A stretch of 64,000 nucleotides of DNA from Pratylenchus scribneri (taxonomy: Eukaryota > Nematoda > Chromadorea > Rhabditida > Pratylenchidae): assembly GCA_030063045.1 (NCBI GenBank), contig JAQSEB010000020.1, positions 1,798,001-1,862,000 of the forward strand. The letters run 5' to 3'. The stretch's first letter is position 1, and the number at the start of each line of letters is the position of its first letter. The notes under the pieces were generated by a model. The model was not told the DNA's origin and did no database searches. It was given only the letters and a program-made list of their open reading frames with translations. The position numbers and the translations under genes were made by a program. This document shows positions 11,891 through 24,793 of the stretch, piece by piece.

Positions 11891-13939
11891 ATGATTAATT
11901 TTATTTTTACATTATTCATCTTACTTATACAGGTAATAACAATTTTTAATTAAATTTATTTTTAAAATTCAACAGAGCAGTACTATCAGGAATTTGGACT
12001 TGCTAGACAATAGGCATAATGCAAGTTGTTATCAAGATTCCGAATGTCCAAGTCGAATGCATTGCAAGGTTATTTTTACAATAAAAACAATTACAAAATA
12101 ATTTGTAAATTTATAGTTAAGTGAAGATGAAATAAATTTGTGCATTTGCGAATCCGGATATACATATTCGCATCCATTTGCCCGTTGTGAACCATCAAAA
12201 AGAATTTTTCATGATTTTCGGATAAATGGGCCAATAACAATAAATTTACCGAAGAAGGAAGTAAAATATGAAGTGAGTTTCTTCAAATCCGATGATCAGA
12301 ATAAAGGCAATTGGCAATATGAATGGTTGATTCAGGTTAATTAATTAATTAATGATTAATAAACCATAAAGTAAATTTAAGGATGGACATGAATTTGCAA
12401 ATTTCTACGGTCTGAACACTTCAACCCTTAAACTTTCAAATGTTGGTTTACAAATGAATAATAAATATTTTATTGGAATTTATAGCTCACAACTGGCTTT
12501 ATCCTATTTGGTATTTCAATTTCCAATGAAAGTGCGTACGGATATATTCCGCACAATTTAACCATCTTGAGCCCGGATCAAACAAAGCAAAATGAACATC
12601 CAACTAATAATGGTCGATCAATTGCTATTGCCGAAAATTTAACTGTTTATTTGCCCACAAAATATGCAATTTTAAGTGGAATTAAATCGAAAAATGCGAA
12701 CAAATTCAAATGGACGCCATCCGATAAATTTCCAATGAAAATGGTTATTCATTCTTATTTAATATTTTCACTTTAAAATTTATTCAGATTGTTGGCTCTA
12801 ATTTAAATATGGCCGAATTATTCTTAACGAATTTGATTCCGGGTCAATATTATTTCAATTTAACAGTCAACAATGATGAATTTGAAGATAACAAAATTGT
12901 TGGATTGGACATTTTAAATGGTAAATTTAATAAATTGATAAAAAATAAACTATTTTAATTATAGGTTTTGATGAACTAAATTCAATTGAAATTACATTAA
13001 TGAATCAAATAGAAATTATTGATTTTACCTATGCCAAGCAAGAAAAGTTATCTAAAGCAATTGAGGACATTTTAACCGGAAATTTTGGTCATGAAATTAA
13101 TATTCAATTTAATGAGATTGAATTCAATGAAAAAGAACAGCAAATTTTGTTGATTTTACACGCATTTATGAAAGGTAAAATTATTGGAATTAATTGATAA
13201 AATTTTAATCATTAATTTCACAGATTTAACCGCCAAAAAAGATTTACTTGATGTGAACAAAATAATCGATATATTGGATGGGAATTCAACATTTAAACGA
13301 TCATTTGATATTTTGGAAATCAAAACACATTGTAAATTTGTTGAAAATATTTTGAAATTATTTAATTTAAATTGGCCAGTTTGCACTTTATCATGTGGAC
13401 ACGGAATTTGTAATAATTTTACGAGAGAATGTATTTGTGATGATTTTTGGATGCAAAATATTTTTAATGGAAAAAAAGATTGCTGTAAATTCAAAACCAA
13501 TTTCATCAAATTAAATTATTAGAATTAAAATTTAGCATTGCCAATTATTGCTCTATGGATTTTTGCACTTTTCATTTTGATGATAATTGCAAAAATTGTA
13601 CACATTTTATGGCTAAATGAAGAACAAAATGCATTAAAAACTTCTCAAATGGTCAAAAATTTAACTGGTCAACAAAATAGTCGAAAACGTTTAGCCGGAA
13701 GATTAAGTCCAATAAAACAATTCAAAAAGGGAAAGGCGTGGAATAATTCGATCAAAGGAATTTTACAAAATTTTGGTTGGTTTTTTAAATAACCTTTAAT
13801 CCACAATTTATTCAAAGATTCTCATCAAAATCGATCATCAGCAAATCATCGTCAAATTTTACCAAAAATGAATGAAGAAAGTGATTGTTATGATGAAGAG
13901 GAGGAGGAAGAATCATCATCAAGTTTTAGTGATGAATGA
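11891..13939 (+). CDS. KIAA0319-like PKD-domain membrane protein
   Basis: Exon 1 (11891-11932) encodes the signal peptide MINFIFTLFILLIQ. An N-terminal Cys module follows (SCYQDSECPSRMHC, LCICESGYTYSHPFARC). The middle is a divergent PKD-type beta-sandwich region, with LKLSNLTTGFILFGISISN and TNLIPGQYYFNLTVNND matching the repeat core. Near the membrane is the family signature CGHGICNNFTRECICDDFWM. The TM helix LPIIALWIFALFILMIIAKI and a basic then Glu/Ser-rich tail ending SSSSFSDE* complete it. Vertebrate KIAA0319 and KIAA0319L are type I membrane glycoproteins linked to neuronal migration, axon growth and endocytosis. Here the PKD array is shorter than in vertebrates. The last exon (about 13836-13939) is joined by phase. 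N-glycosylation sites are frequent. Confidence 0.78.
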
Positions 13940-14102
13940 ATAATTTATTTAATTTTTAAAATATTTGATCTCATCAAAATCTAAATAAAAAGATCTCTGA
14001 ATAATTAAATAAAACATCCTTATTTTATTTGTATTTTACATTTAAAATTATCTTTAATTTATTTTTAATCAATTCATTTTTTATATTAATATTAAATTTA
14101 GA

Positions 14103-17100
14103 ATGGAATCAACATTACCGAGGCCTGAAGACCATTGCAGAGTACAAATTTTAGTGAGTATTTTACCTAATTTTTTGGAAATATAAATTTAAAATTAAAC
14201 AGATAAAGCCAGTTGGTCAATTTCCGGCGACTATTTATGAAAGATTGCTCAAAAAATTGGAGCAAAAATTGGATCGAGTTGAAGGTTTATTCCCATTTAA
14301 ATTCATTTTTTTATTATAAACAATTTTTAGTTTTAACAAGTCAAAATGTTCGACGTGTTTTACTTCTCAAATTCATTTCGGATCCAATCCCAGAATTGAC
14401 CAGATTCGCCGAATTCCAAGCATTTCGTAAAATTTTTGGCCTAATTTGTATTGGCCAATATAATGGTGCTCAATTCAATGCTTCCTCATCTTCGCCTGAT
14501 CTTTCGCCGCCCACCGAACAAAATGCTCAAAGTCGATTAAGGCGGTCTTCCCTTGCAAAAATGCCTTCAATTGATGTGGAAATGGTCGAGGATGAAATTT
14601 GTTTGGAATCAAAGCAAATGAATATTCTCAAAAAGGAATATCAAAAAATGAAGGTTTAAATTCGAATCAGTAATTCCAATAAATTTGATTTTTAGCAACA
14701 ATTCAATGATCAATTGGTCGATTCAAGATGCATTCTTTTTGGCTTTAACATGGTTAAAAATTTTCATTAATAAATGAATTTTAAAATTATTTTTAGAGTC
14801 AAAATTCGACCGAAATTTTGCCATTTCCTCGTTCCGATGACATTTCATTTTTATTTGAACAAATTGAAACAATTTCGAGGGAATTACTTCGAAGCATTTA
14901 TGCAGTTTTGGACAGTAAACGACTGGACACTTCCTTCGAACGGATGGAACAGCCACCTTGCTTAATATTGCCGGATGAGGAGAAATATCGAATGGGAGTG
15001 GAAAATGTGAAGAGCAAAAATTATAGGTTCAAAAATATTTATTAAATTTTTCCTATTTAAATTAATTTAATAGGAAAAAATGCATTGGAAGGCTGAGGAA
15101 AAGAATGGCCGATTATGCGTTATTGACTGGTTATTTTGAATTGGCAATGCAATCATACCAATCGGCGATTGATTTGTTCAAATCCTCTTCGGATTTACTT
15201 TGGCTAGCTGGTCTAAATTTAAAATTAAAAATAAAATATAATTTAAATTTAGCCGCATTGGAAGGATATTGTTGTTCGGCGATGATGTTAAAATACGGAA
15301 AAAATTTGACCCAAACGCAGAGGTTGAGCGACAACAATGCAAATATTTCACTAATTCAAAGGGCCACAATAAATTCATCAAATGCAAATGCAAATGGAGA
15401 AACAAAGTAAAATAAATAAATAAAATTAATTTAAAAAAATGTTAAAATTTTATAGAAATTCCGGACATCATCGATATCGATCGGATGAGGCGGCCAAAAT
15501 TATTGGAAGTGATTTTAATTTAATGACAAATCCAACAAAGGACGAAAATGATTCGCCATCAAAAAATGAACAAATTGAAAATGAAAATAATTCGCCAAAT
15601 AATAATAATCAATTGGGGGAAATGCCAGAACAAAAACGAAAAAATTGGCGACAATTACTCAATTTTGACAATAATTCTTCGGCACAACAAAATGACGCCA
15701 AAAGAATGCAACAAATTATGAAAGTTCATTATGAGAATTTGCCGGTTCCATCCGGCGGAATGTCCTCCGCTTCGAGAAGTGCCAGTGCCCAAAATTTGGT
15801 CAATTTAAATAATTCAAATTCACCAACAACAAATATTCGAACAACAACGGCAAATGCAATTGGTTCACCAAATGGATCGCTGAAAACAGCAACGGCGACG
15901 AATGCGTCAAAAACAATTTCAAAAGTGGAATTGGCCGACCGATTTCGGCAATCGCTGGAAAATTATGGTCGATTTTCATTCGCCGTAAATGTGGAATATG
16001 AATGCATGATGCGGGCAGTCCATCTCCATATTGTGACCAGCCAATTCATTGAAGTGGAATCATTTTTGAGGGAACATACTTGCCGGTTTTTGGATGATAA
16101 ATTCACTGTATTTAATAATGTAATGAAGTCAAATATTTGTTTGGCCACCGCTGAAGTTTATAATCAAGTTTAATTTTAATTAATTTAAATTTAATTAAAT
16201 TAATTTAGATTGGTTTTAAACGTAAATTTGCATTCTTTTTACGCCTTGCCGTCTTTTTCCGATTATATACGGACAACCATTTGGACAATGATTACAAAAA
16301 GGTAAATAAAATTAATGTCAAAAATTAATTAAAAATTCACCTTTTTAGGTTTATCCATATTTAAATGAAAGTTTGACCGGTTATGGTATTGCGTGGAAAT
16401 TATTGGCAAAAAATAATAAAAATACTGGCAAAAGTTTGAAAGCTCAATTCCTAACAAAAATTGGCGCATCAAATACATTTTCATTACAAATTAAAGGTTT
16501 TTAATTTTTAAAAAAAATTAATTAAATTTTAATTTAATTGTTTTTAGCTGTCCATGAAGTTTTTACGGTTGCCATGCGCTCTGGTTTATATGAAATTGCA
16601 ACGCGTCATCTTTGTTTTATGCTTGAAGTAATCAATAATCAATCAATAATAATTAATATTATTTTTAATATTGTTATTTTTAAGGCATTTTTTGATCATT
16701 TGGACAAAGCCGCCTCCCTGGCATTGGTTGAGGAATTGAATAAATTGAATCAACAAAATTTGGATAAATTTCATGAATTGGATAAGCCAATTTCCATGGA
16801 TTCTTCCCCACCCGTATTTTTGCCTCCACTTCAATTCACTCGATTTCCAACATTAAAGTAAACCATTTTAAATTAAATTAATTCATTTAATATTAATTTT
16901 AGAGATATCCAATTGCTTCCACATCCGGCCCATTTGGCGCCAACAATCATTGAAACATCCTCACTTCACACAAAAATATTCATTTATTCACCATTCCAAA
17001 ATCGATTCAAGGATAAAAGTAAATCGAAAATTAATTAAAATAATTCTCAATTTTTGTAGAAGAAGTTCATTGGGTTGTGAATTGTGCCACCGGTGTTTCC

Positions 17101-20100
17101 ATTCGGGCCGAAAATCCACTTCCAATTGAATTGGTTGTAAATAATTTGGTTTTATTGACGGAAGGATGCGAATTTGAGGCAATTCCAATTCGACTAAATT
17201 TGCCATATTGCTATGAGCCATGTGTGGATCCAACAAAAAATGTTATCAAATTGTTGGGAGTACCCAGGTTAATTAATTAAATTAATCGATTCGAGTTGAC
17301 TAGATCGCGGGTCTAGAAAAAACCATTGAACCGTTATATTATAATCTTTTCGCAAATTAAATAATGCCCAATTTGATAGGTCTGTTGGCACTCTCAAAAT
17401 TATTGGATATTCTTGTGAAGTTTTGGGATGCAAAAATGTTTGCAAATTCCCAACCCAAAATGAACCAAAACAATACACGGTTCGAGTTCTTCCTCATTTG
17501 CCACTTCTTCACGTGGAAACTTCACTGAAACGTGTCCCAACATTGAGTGAAAATCCGAATGAGGCAATCGCAGAAGTTTGCGTATTTTCCGGACAAAGGT
17601 TACTAATTTAATGAAAAATATTAAAATTAATAATTATTTATTATTTAGTTTAATTCATACAATTACATTGTACAATTCAAGTGAATTGATTGGCATTAAA
17701 AATATTACGGTTAAAATTCAACAATCAAAGGTCACATTAAAAAATCGATAAAACTAATCAATATTAATTTTAGGTTGCTGCTGGTCCAAAACTTCTAAAA
17801 ATTGTCAACGAAAATCCAACAAATGTTGAGGATTTTGACTATCAAATTTGCGATTTGGCACCCGGAGAGAGGCGAAAAATGGACATTTTAATATTTGGCA
17901 TTGACCCAACTACGGCAACACCGTCCGAAAAAAGTTCAATTGAACAAAAAGAAAATAAGTCCGGTGGAGAGGAACAAAAAGTCTATGTGAGGCGGCCAAC
18001 TTCGATGAGTTTAATGACGACGGATAGTGGCTTACCCGAAACATTCACTGCTGGATTATCAACAAGGGAAGAGAGCAGCAAATCTGAAGAAATATCCACC
18101 AAAATTGGATCAACAAAACAACATTTTGTTGAACATTCCGCATCGACGCCACTTTTGGAACAATCGGTGGAAGATGAAGTGGACTCCTCATCCATTCATG
18201 ATCTCATTCCATATACAGGGGTAAGTATTAACAAAATGGTAGTATTTAATTTGTCAAAAAAAAGGATCGAAAATATCGAAAAAAGGTTTAAAGATTTGTC
18301 CTACATCCTCGGACCATATACCCAATAGGATGGAACTAGTCAAAACACATCGAATTCGAATCTTTCGCAGGTTTATAAAAAATTAAGGTTATTAAACCGG
18401 TTTAAACCAATTTTGGTTTTGGGTTCAAAATAAGATGGAATTGGTTAAACTTAAGGTTAGACTAGTGCGTTAGGTACTAAAAAGTTATTAGAAATTTGAG
18501 TAGAATGTATGAAAATACATAAAAAAAATGACAATCAAGCCCGAAAAAAATATTTGCCTCAGAGAGGGTTCGAACCCGGGACCTCAATTTTGCAAAAAAA
18601 AGCATCAACCCACCAAGCTAAAAATGTCGTTTTTAGTTAGTCGGTTAAATCTTCATTATAAACCTTAACCATCGTAAATCAAAAGAGCAATAAAAATAAA
18701 TTGCCAAAAGCAATAGTTTTGCCAAACTTAATAAACCAAATAATTATCAAACGACTTGTCGAGATTTTTCGGCTTGGACATACGGTTTTGGGGTCTGAAC
18801 CAACCGTTTAACCCTTCAACATTTTCAATATTTTTTCGATAAATTAAATATTTCCCCTATATATATTTCTAACAATAACTTAAACATCAATTTTTAGCGT
18901 TTATTGAGCGCCGAATTTGCCTTCACTTACATTGCCGATTTGAAACCGGAAAAAGAAGGCGAAGAATATATGCGTTTTTCCAAACTGCCATTGGCTATTA
19001 CAATTGTGCCGGCAGTGAGTGTTTCGAATTGGCATATTTTGGCGGGGGACAGTCCATTCTCTCGATATATTGTCATCGATGTTTTGAATCAAATTGACAG
19101 TGAAGCAGAATTGAGTTACGGACAAGAACAAAGGAAAATTACGGTTCAACCAAAGGAAATGTGCAGGTATTAAACCGGAAAATATAAGAAATAATGGTCG
19201 CATAATTTCAGGGTTCCATTGCTTTGTTCGTGCTGTACAAAAATAAAATCAATTGCATTTCAACGGGTAACGCAAAGGGCCTCACATATGATGCAAATGC
19301 AAGAAATTGAACGACTTCGACGGACAATTGAAAAACATGTCGTGAAACATTTGGAAATTCATTGGACAATTCCTCAATTGAATGTAAATATTACACAGTT
19401 TAATTTAATAATTATTTTTTATTATTTAGCTGAATGGACAAGTCCCAATGGGTTCTTTGCTCTCATCGGTTTCATTTTTACGGCAATTGGTTTTGCCTTC
19501 ATTGACAATTAGTTTAATTATTTTAACATTTATTAATTAATTTTATGATTATTCAGCAATGAATGTTGATCAAAAATCGAATAATTTGACTGCTGCGGAT
19601 GGCGGCGATATAAATGTTCGAATTGGTGAATTACTCAACATTGAAGTGCTTCTCTATTATTCAATTAGCGGTAATTTTTTTTTAATAAATTAAAAAAATA
19701 TTTGGTAACTACTAGCACCCTTCGGGTCAGGTTCTTTTGTTCGAGATACGCACTTCATCTAGAAATGTTAATTAGAAATGTGTAAAAATGACAACCAAGC
19801 CCAAAAAACATTGGTCCGGGAGAGGATTCGAACCCACGACTAAAAAACTGATGGGTAACCATTAGAGCCAAAGGTGCTTGACTTATAATTTTACAAAAAT
19901 CTCTTAAACCCAACTCTAATCCTCCAAATTTCAGGCACATTGACCGGAGATTTAAGCTTGGATTGCTATCAAGATTTACAAAACAATCGACCACCGATTG
20001 AATGTTCAAACAATTTGCTCATTTTGGGCCAAAATTCAATGTCATTTTCAATTGAAGGAATCAAGGAATTGGCATTTTATGATGAAGAAAATGACGAAGA

Positions 20101-20329
20101 GGAGGAAGTGGGAATTTGCTCAACGGACGAAAAGAAAACGGGTCATCAATACAAAGCGAAATTTTCCATTGCTTTTTGCTATGAAGGAATTTATAAAATT
20201 AATCCGAGAATTATGAATTTGAGGGTCAATGGAGCTGATGAATTCTTCCAAGGCCAGCAAATAACGACTCTCACTGAAGAAGACATTTTCAAGCCAGCGC
20301 TTTCCTTCACCGTGATAAATAAATTATAA
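14103..20329 (+). CDS. trpp-9: TRAPPC9 (TRAPPII complex subunit)
   Basis: A large gene of many short exons. It begins MESTLPRPEDHCRVQILIKP, continuing VGQFPATIYERLL, the conserved TRAPPC9 (NIBP/Trs120) start. The helical N-terminal part contains RMADYALLTGYFELAMQSYQ and SAIDLFKSSSDLLWLAGALE, the TPR-like signature. Later exons are beta-rich and end LSFTVINKL*. TRAPPC9 belongs to the TRAPPII tethering complex, acting on Rab GTPases at the late Golgi and recycling endosomes. Internal regions are low-complexity (Asn/Ser around 15540-15900; acidic at 20080). Two introns are unusually long for this locus (18215-18898 and about 19670-19934), and each carries a tRNA-like insertion annotated separately. 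It starts 163 bp after the KIAA0319-like gene and converges with SEC16. Confidence 0.93.
18525..18660 (-). mobile_element. tRNA-derived SINE-like insertion, copy 1
   Basis: Lies antisense in a ~680-bp TRAPPC9 intron. Read on the minus strand it has an A-box-like TAGCTTGGTGGG (18620-18609), then about 31 nt, a B box GGTTCGAACCC (18577-18566), and a non-tRNA tail containing GGGCTTGATTGTCATTTTT (about 18545-18526). It is not a functional tRNA, because the arms do not pair throughout. Copy 2 at 19.8 kb shares the layout and the tail. Confidence 0.7.
19770..19890 (-). mobile_element. tRNA-derived SINE-like insertion, copy 2
   Basis: Lies antisense in a ~265-bp TRAPPC9 intron. The minus strand reads an A-box-like TGGCTCTAATGG (19870-19859), a B box GGTTCGAATCC (19834-19824), then CTCTCCCGGACCAATG and the tail GGGCTTGGTTGTCATTTTT shared with copy 1 (about 19803-19785). 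The B box and tail make this a related Pol III-type retroposon rather than a chance match. Confidence 0.72.
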
Positions 20330-20644
20330 AAGAATTCCCTCTTATTTTATATTGTACATTTCCATGCAAATGTGTATCCTCATTATTTATACGCAAATTA
20401 TGCCTAGACAGAAATTCTATTATTTTATTATTTAAGAGAAGAAATAAAATTGATGAATCTCTTGTTGAATTTACACATTTATTCAAAAAAGTAAAATAGA
20501 ATTTACAATAGTCATGAATAACAAAAACTAGGAAAATAAATTTTTGTGTGAAAGGAAGGGACTGCCCAACAACCAAATAAAAAAAAGTATCACAATAATC
20601 AATCAATAAAGTCAAATCCATCCACATTTCTTTTACGCCGGTCG

Positions 20645-23600
20645 TCAGGAATTCCATGCATTTGCGTATCTTGATCTCTGCAATTTTAAATTTAATTAGT
20701 ACAAATTCATTTTGAAATTAAATTTACCCCTTGAAATGGTCGAGAGGGGCCACCACCACCGCCGCCGCTCTTTGGAATGGGTGGAACAGTGAAAATGTCG
20801 GGCATTGCTGGCGGGAAACCTCCTACATCTTGATGGCCAATAAGCGGTGTTGAGGTTCTTTCCTCTCTGCTATCATCCCGAGAAAGTTGTTGTGGTTGCG
20901 ATTGGGGGACCATAGAAATGGGAGGTGGCGGAAATTCCTCTTGCGGTTTGTCCTTTTGTTCCCGGTCAACATATTTTCCCAGCTGCTCATCCCAGACAAT
21001 CTGGGAATACAATTTAAATGTATAAATGTGGAAAAATAAACCGTTGGATCTTTATCCGGTGGAAGTATCATTTGATTTGGACCTTGAGGTTTTATTTTGG
21101 AAAAAAGACCACCCAATGTGCTTCGAAGGAATCCATCACTGCCTCGCGCCGCCGAAGTATTTGCTGTTGTTGCTTTTTTCTCATCTGCCTTTGTTGTGTT
21201 ATTTTCATCATTTGCTTAAATTTAAATATTTTTAAAAATAATTAAAAGGAGGATAAACCATTTTGTTTGGTGGATGTTTTTGTTGTTTGTTTGGTGGATG
21301 CCACAGAAACATTGGGAATTTCAGCCGCCATTGTTGCTGCTGTTGGAACAACCATTGGCATCATCATTACTTGTTGTGGTTGATCTGAAAATAACACAAA
21401 ATAAATATTTAAAATAAATAACATTACTTTTATTGGTCGGCATTGGTGGATGAGATGACATAGAAAAATCGGCGGAATTTTCTGCTGACGGTCCTCCTCC
21501 CATTCCCATCATTGTTGGCATTTGCATCATTGGTGGCGGCTGCGGTTGTTGTTGATCAGCCGGAGAAATTGTTGATGAGGAAATTGGCGGCGTTAAGGTT
21601 TCTTCGCGATTATCATGATAAATTGGAGGGAATTGTGGAAGAATTGGCGCCGTTGATTGGATATTTTTGGACATTTCTGTTGGTGGTGGCTGATTTTGTT
21701 GTAAGTGAAGTTCAGGCGAAATTGAATCGGCTCTTTTCATCATCGGCGGTGGTGGTGGTTGCTGAAATTGTGTCATTTGGTGGTGATGTTCCGGTGAGAT
21801 TGAATCACGTCTTTGTTGAGTCGGTGGTATTTGAAATGCCATCATCTCATTTGGTGTTGAATGTTGTGGTTGGAAATGATGTTGCGGTTGTTCGGGCGGC
21901 GAAAATGATGCCTCTATCGGTTGAAAGTGCAAATTAGGGGGCGTCGGGGTTGTCTGGGGTTGAATTGTTGGATTTTCTGAATAATTAAAAATTATTAATT
22001 ATTTTGATAAGATAAAACCTCTGCTAAAATTGTTGTAAAGTTCTAGAGCATATCCGAAACCGCCCAATTCATTCAACAGTTGCATATATTGTTTCCGTGA
22101 CCGAACATAGTCCACTGAATTGGAAAGTGCAGTTTGATAGGCGGGGTTGGCCATTTGAAGGGCATAATCGAATATTTCGGTTGCTTGATAATCCAAAATT
22201 GACCATCCAAAACGTGTATTGCAAGAGTAAATTTCATCATCGGGCAATGAGGCATTTATATGTGAAATATGTTGTCGATATTTTGGTTGATCCTCCGCCT
22301 CACTAAAATATTAAAAAATTAGATTTAATTCCAAAAATATTAAAATATTTACTTTGAAATTGGTTTTTGGAAACAATTATAGCCAGTCAACAAATTCACT
22401 GCCAAAAAGCAAAAATCCGCCGCCGAATTGAATTCCTTTTTGGCCAAAGTCAGGCCCAATTGATAGACAGCATTCATTGCCGTTTGCGTTTGTAAATTGG
22501 CCAAAACAATTGCAATATGTCCTCGCCATCCACTGCTATCCTCTACCGTCGGATTATTCTTTAAAAGAAATATTTAAATTTATTTTTAAAAATAAATTCT
22601 TACTAGTAAAGGAACTGGCAAATCCGCGGCCACACTGACCAATGTGGTAATTGGATGTTGAGGCGACCGGTGTGACATCAGCCGGGCCTCGATTACAGCC
22701 AGCCGTCGTGGATCATTCCGAAAAAGTCTATAGGCCAGCATAAATGCATCAAAAAGTAATCCATCGGCGATTGCGCTTTCAATTGCTTCCTCAATGTGGC
22801 CGCCCAAAAGGAATCGAGTAATTCGGTCCATTGCATTCAATTCCATTTCTTGAACAGATTCATTGGAATCTTGTCGAACAGTTTCGGGCCTTCCTCTTGT
22901 TGTGGATGTTTTTTGAAAGTTTTTATAGGTAAATGATGAATATTGTTGATTGGAGCAGAGAAGTCGAGCCAAATCCGGGCCGGTCACTTTTCCCTGTTGA
23001 CGAACGAGCATTTCGAGGAGATGCCAAATTAGAAGGCAGTCATTTGCATCACCGGAAGTCGGGTTGGCGCGATAAACATCCGAGCGAAGAATTCGGTCAA
23101 TTTTTCGTTGAATGAATAAAAGTGGAGTTTGTGGTGGTGTATGGCCGACCAACATTGGTCCTAAAATGAATTGTTTTGAACAATTTAACCGAATAAACTA
23201 ACCTTTGAAAACTTCAATCATTTCCACATATCGTCTACCCTCCATGTCTTGGTAAAACTTTTTGGTGTCTTCAATGCAAACCAAACTCATGCCAAAATCA
23301 GGTTGAACGTAAATTATTCGACCGCCTGGTCCAAATCGAACTGGGGCATGCGGAGAGCGATAAAACATCAATTCTAACAAAATTAATTTTAAAATATTAA
23401 ATTGCAAACAAAAAACCTTTGGGAAGTGATTCCAAACTTTCTTGGTCAATGCTTTCATCCGCACAAATGCTGGGTCTATCGCTTGCCCTAAAATGTTCAT
23501 ATCATTCATTTATGCAGATTATACTCAAACCTGCTATCCGGCGTTGCACGTTCATCACTAAATAAATGCTTTTGGGTCAATTTGTATGCCCGCTTGTTCT

Positions 23601-24354
23601 GCTCAATTAATCTTCTTTTGTATTCTTCCAATGTGTGGCGACAAATTTTTAAGAAAGCATTTCGTTCAGAATCACCAGCACTCGTGTATTTGTAAAATTC
23701 TCTGAACATTATTAAACTAAAATAATTAATCAAATAATAGTTAAACCTGTTAAATATATTGTGGAATTTTGCAACATTTAGGTATTTTCCATAAAGTGAG
23801 AAATAAAGTAGATATGCAATTCGTTCGATGGAAACCAGTGTCCTGAATTCTGCTGGTGGTGGATTTTTATTGATTAATCGGGCAGCCCTTTCCTAAAATT
23901 CATTTATTTAAATTATATTTTATTCAATTTAAACCGGTGTGAATTTGTCCGTCAGTTCAGAAATCACTCCAAAGAAGTAAAGGTCTCTGGCATCAAATCC
24001 TCCTCGATTCAGTCCCTGATGTTGAGGAGCAATTCTATTTGTATATGATGCGGCAATTGACGGTGGTCCTCGTCGTGATGAATGCGTTGAAGATGGTCTT
24101 GGTGGTGGTGGTTGTTGATGATGAAGTGAACCCATTGCAGCAAAACTGGCCACTTCCTCGTCTTCTTCATCAAAATCCAATTCTTCGTCCTCCTCTTCGC
24201 TGCTCACTCCATTAACCAGAATATATGCTTTTTTGAATCGGTCCCTTCTCAGTCGTTCTACAAATTCTTCACCATAATCCGAATGTCGGGAATTATTGGC
24301 CATTTTATTTGTTTTAGTTTTGGCTGCTGCTGATGTGGAACGTGAGGGCTGCAT
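20645..24354 (-). CDS. sec-16A.1: SEC16 COPII scaffold
   Basis: The first ATG is at 24354 (MQPSRSTSAAAKTKTNKM). The N-terminal part is acidic and disordered (SSEEEDEELDFDEEDEE). The central conserved domain begins near RSPHAPVRFGPGGRIIYVQP, and the ancestral-coatomer-like helical region follows (NDCLLIWHLLEMLVRQQGKV; IEEAIESAIADGLLFDAFML; HPITTLVSVAADLPVPLL). The C-terminal 400 residues are Pro/Gln/Met-rich. The last exon ends RSRYANAWNS*, which fits the C-terminal RSRY motif of animal SEC16A. SEC16 organises ER exit sites and binds Sec13, Sec23 and other COPII parts. Introns are about 45-60 nt. The gene symbol is by analogy with C. elegans and is uncertain at paralogue level; the family is secure. 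Confidence 0.92.
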
Positions 24355-24793
24355 AATTTTTTGTGAATTATTAATCAATTTTTAACAAAGTGAGAGGTTC
24401 ATTTTACACTTTTTTACACGTGGAATCGATTAAAAAGTGTGGGCTCTATTCCCATTAAAAAAATATAAAAAAAAAAAAAAAATTAGGGGAATGATAAGTC
24501 GGTGTGAAAGCAAACTGTGCGGTGATTGAGATGAGATGAAAGGAAGAGAAATCGACCTACCATCTCAAATAATTACACCAAAATCACTACCTATTTTTAC
24601 ATTATTAAAGGCATTGAAAACGGAGAGCAACCGATCAAAATATTCACAAAAATTAATTAAAAGGTCATATTTATCGGCATTAAAAATGGTGAATAAAAAT
24701 CCCACAATAACGATTAGAATGGATCATAATTTAGACATTTATTTAATTCGCATGTACAAATCATCAAAATGTTCTTCATCACCAGAAATTTCT
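24355..24793. other. Gap between TM9SF2 and SEC16
   Basis: About 440 bp. It contains a 16-A run near 24470 and holds the 3' UTR of the TM9SF gene and the presumed SEC16 promoter. A short plus-strand open frame at 24536-24811 overlaps the TM9SF C-terminus antisense and is not supported. Confidence 0.5.

Noticed and set aside
18560..18625. Possible functional tRNA genes in TRAPPC9 introns
   Set aside because: A and B boxes are present but the acceptor and T stems do not pair, and two copies share a non-tRNA tail, so SINE-like elements fit better.
21321..21937. Overlapping long frames on both strands in the SEC16 C-terminal region
   Set aside because: The minus-strand frame is the Pro/Gln-rich SEC16 tail. 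The plus-strand frame (Val-rich) is its shadow.
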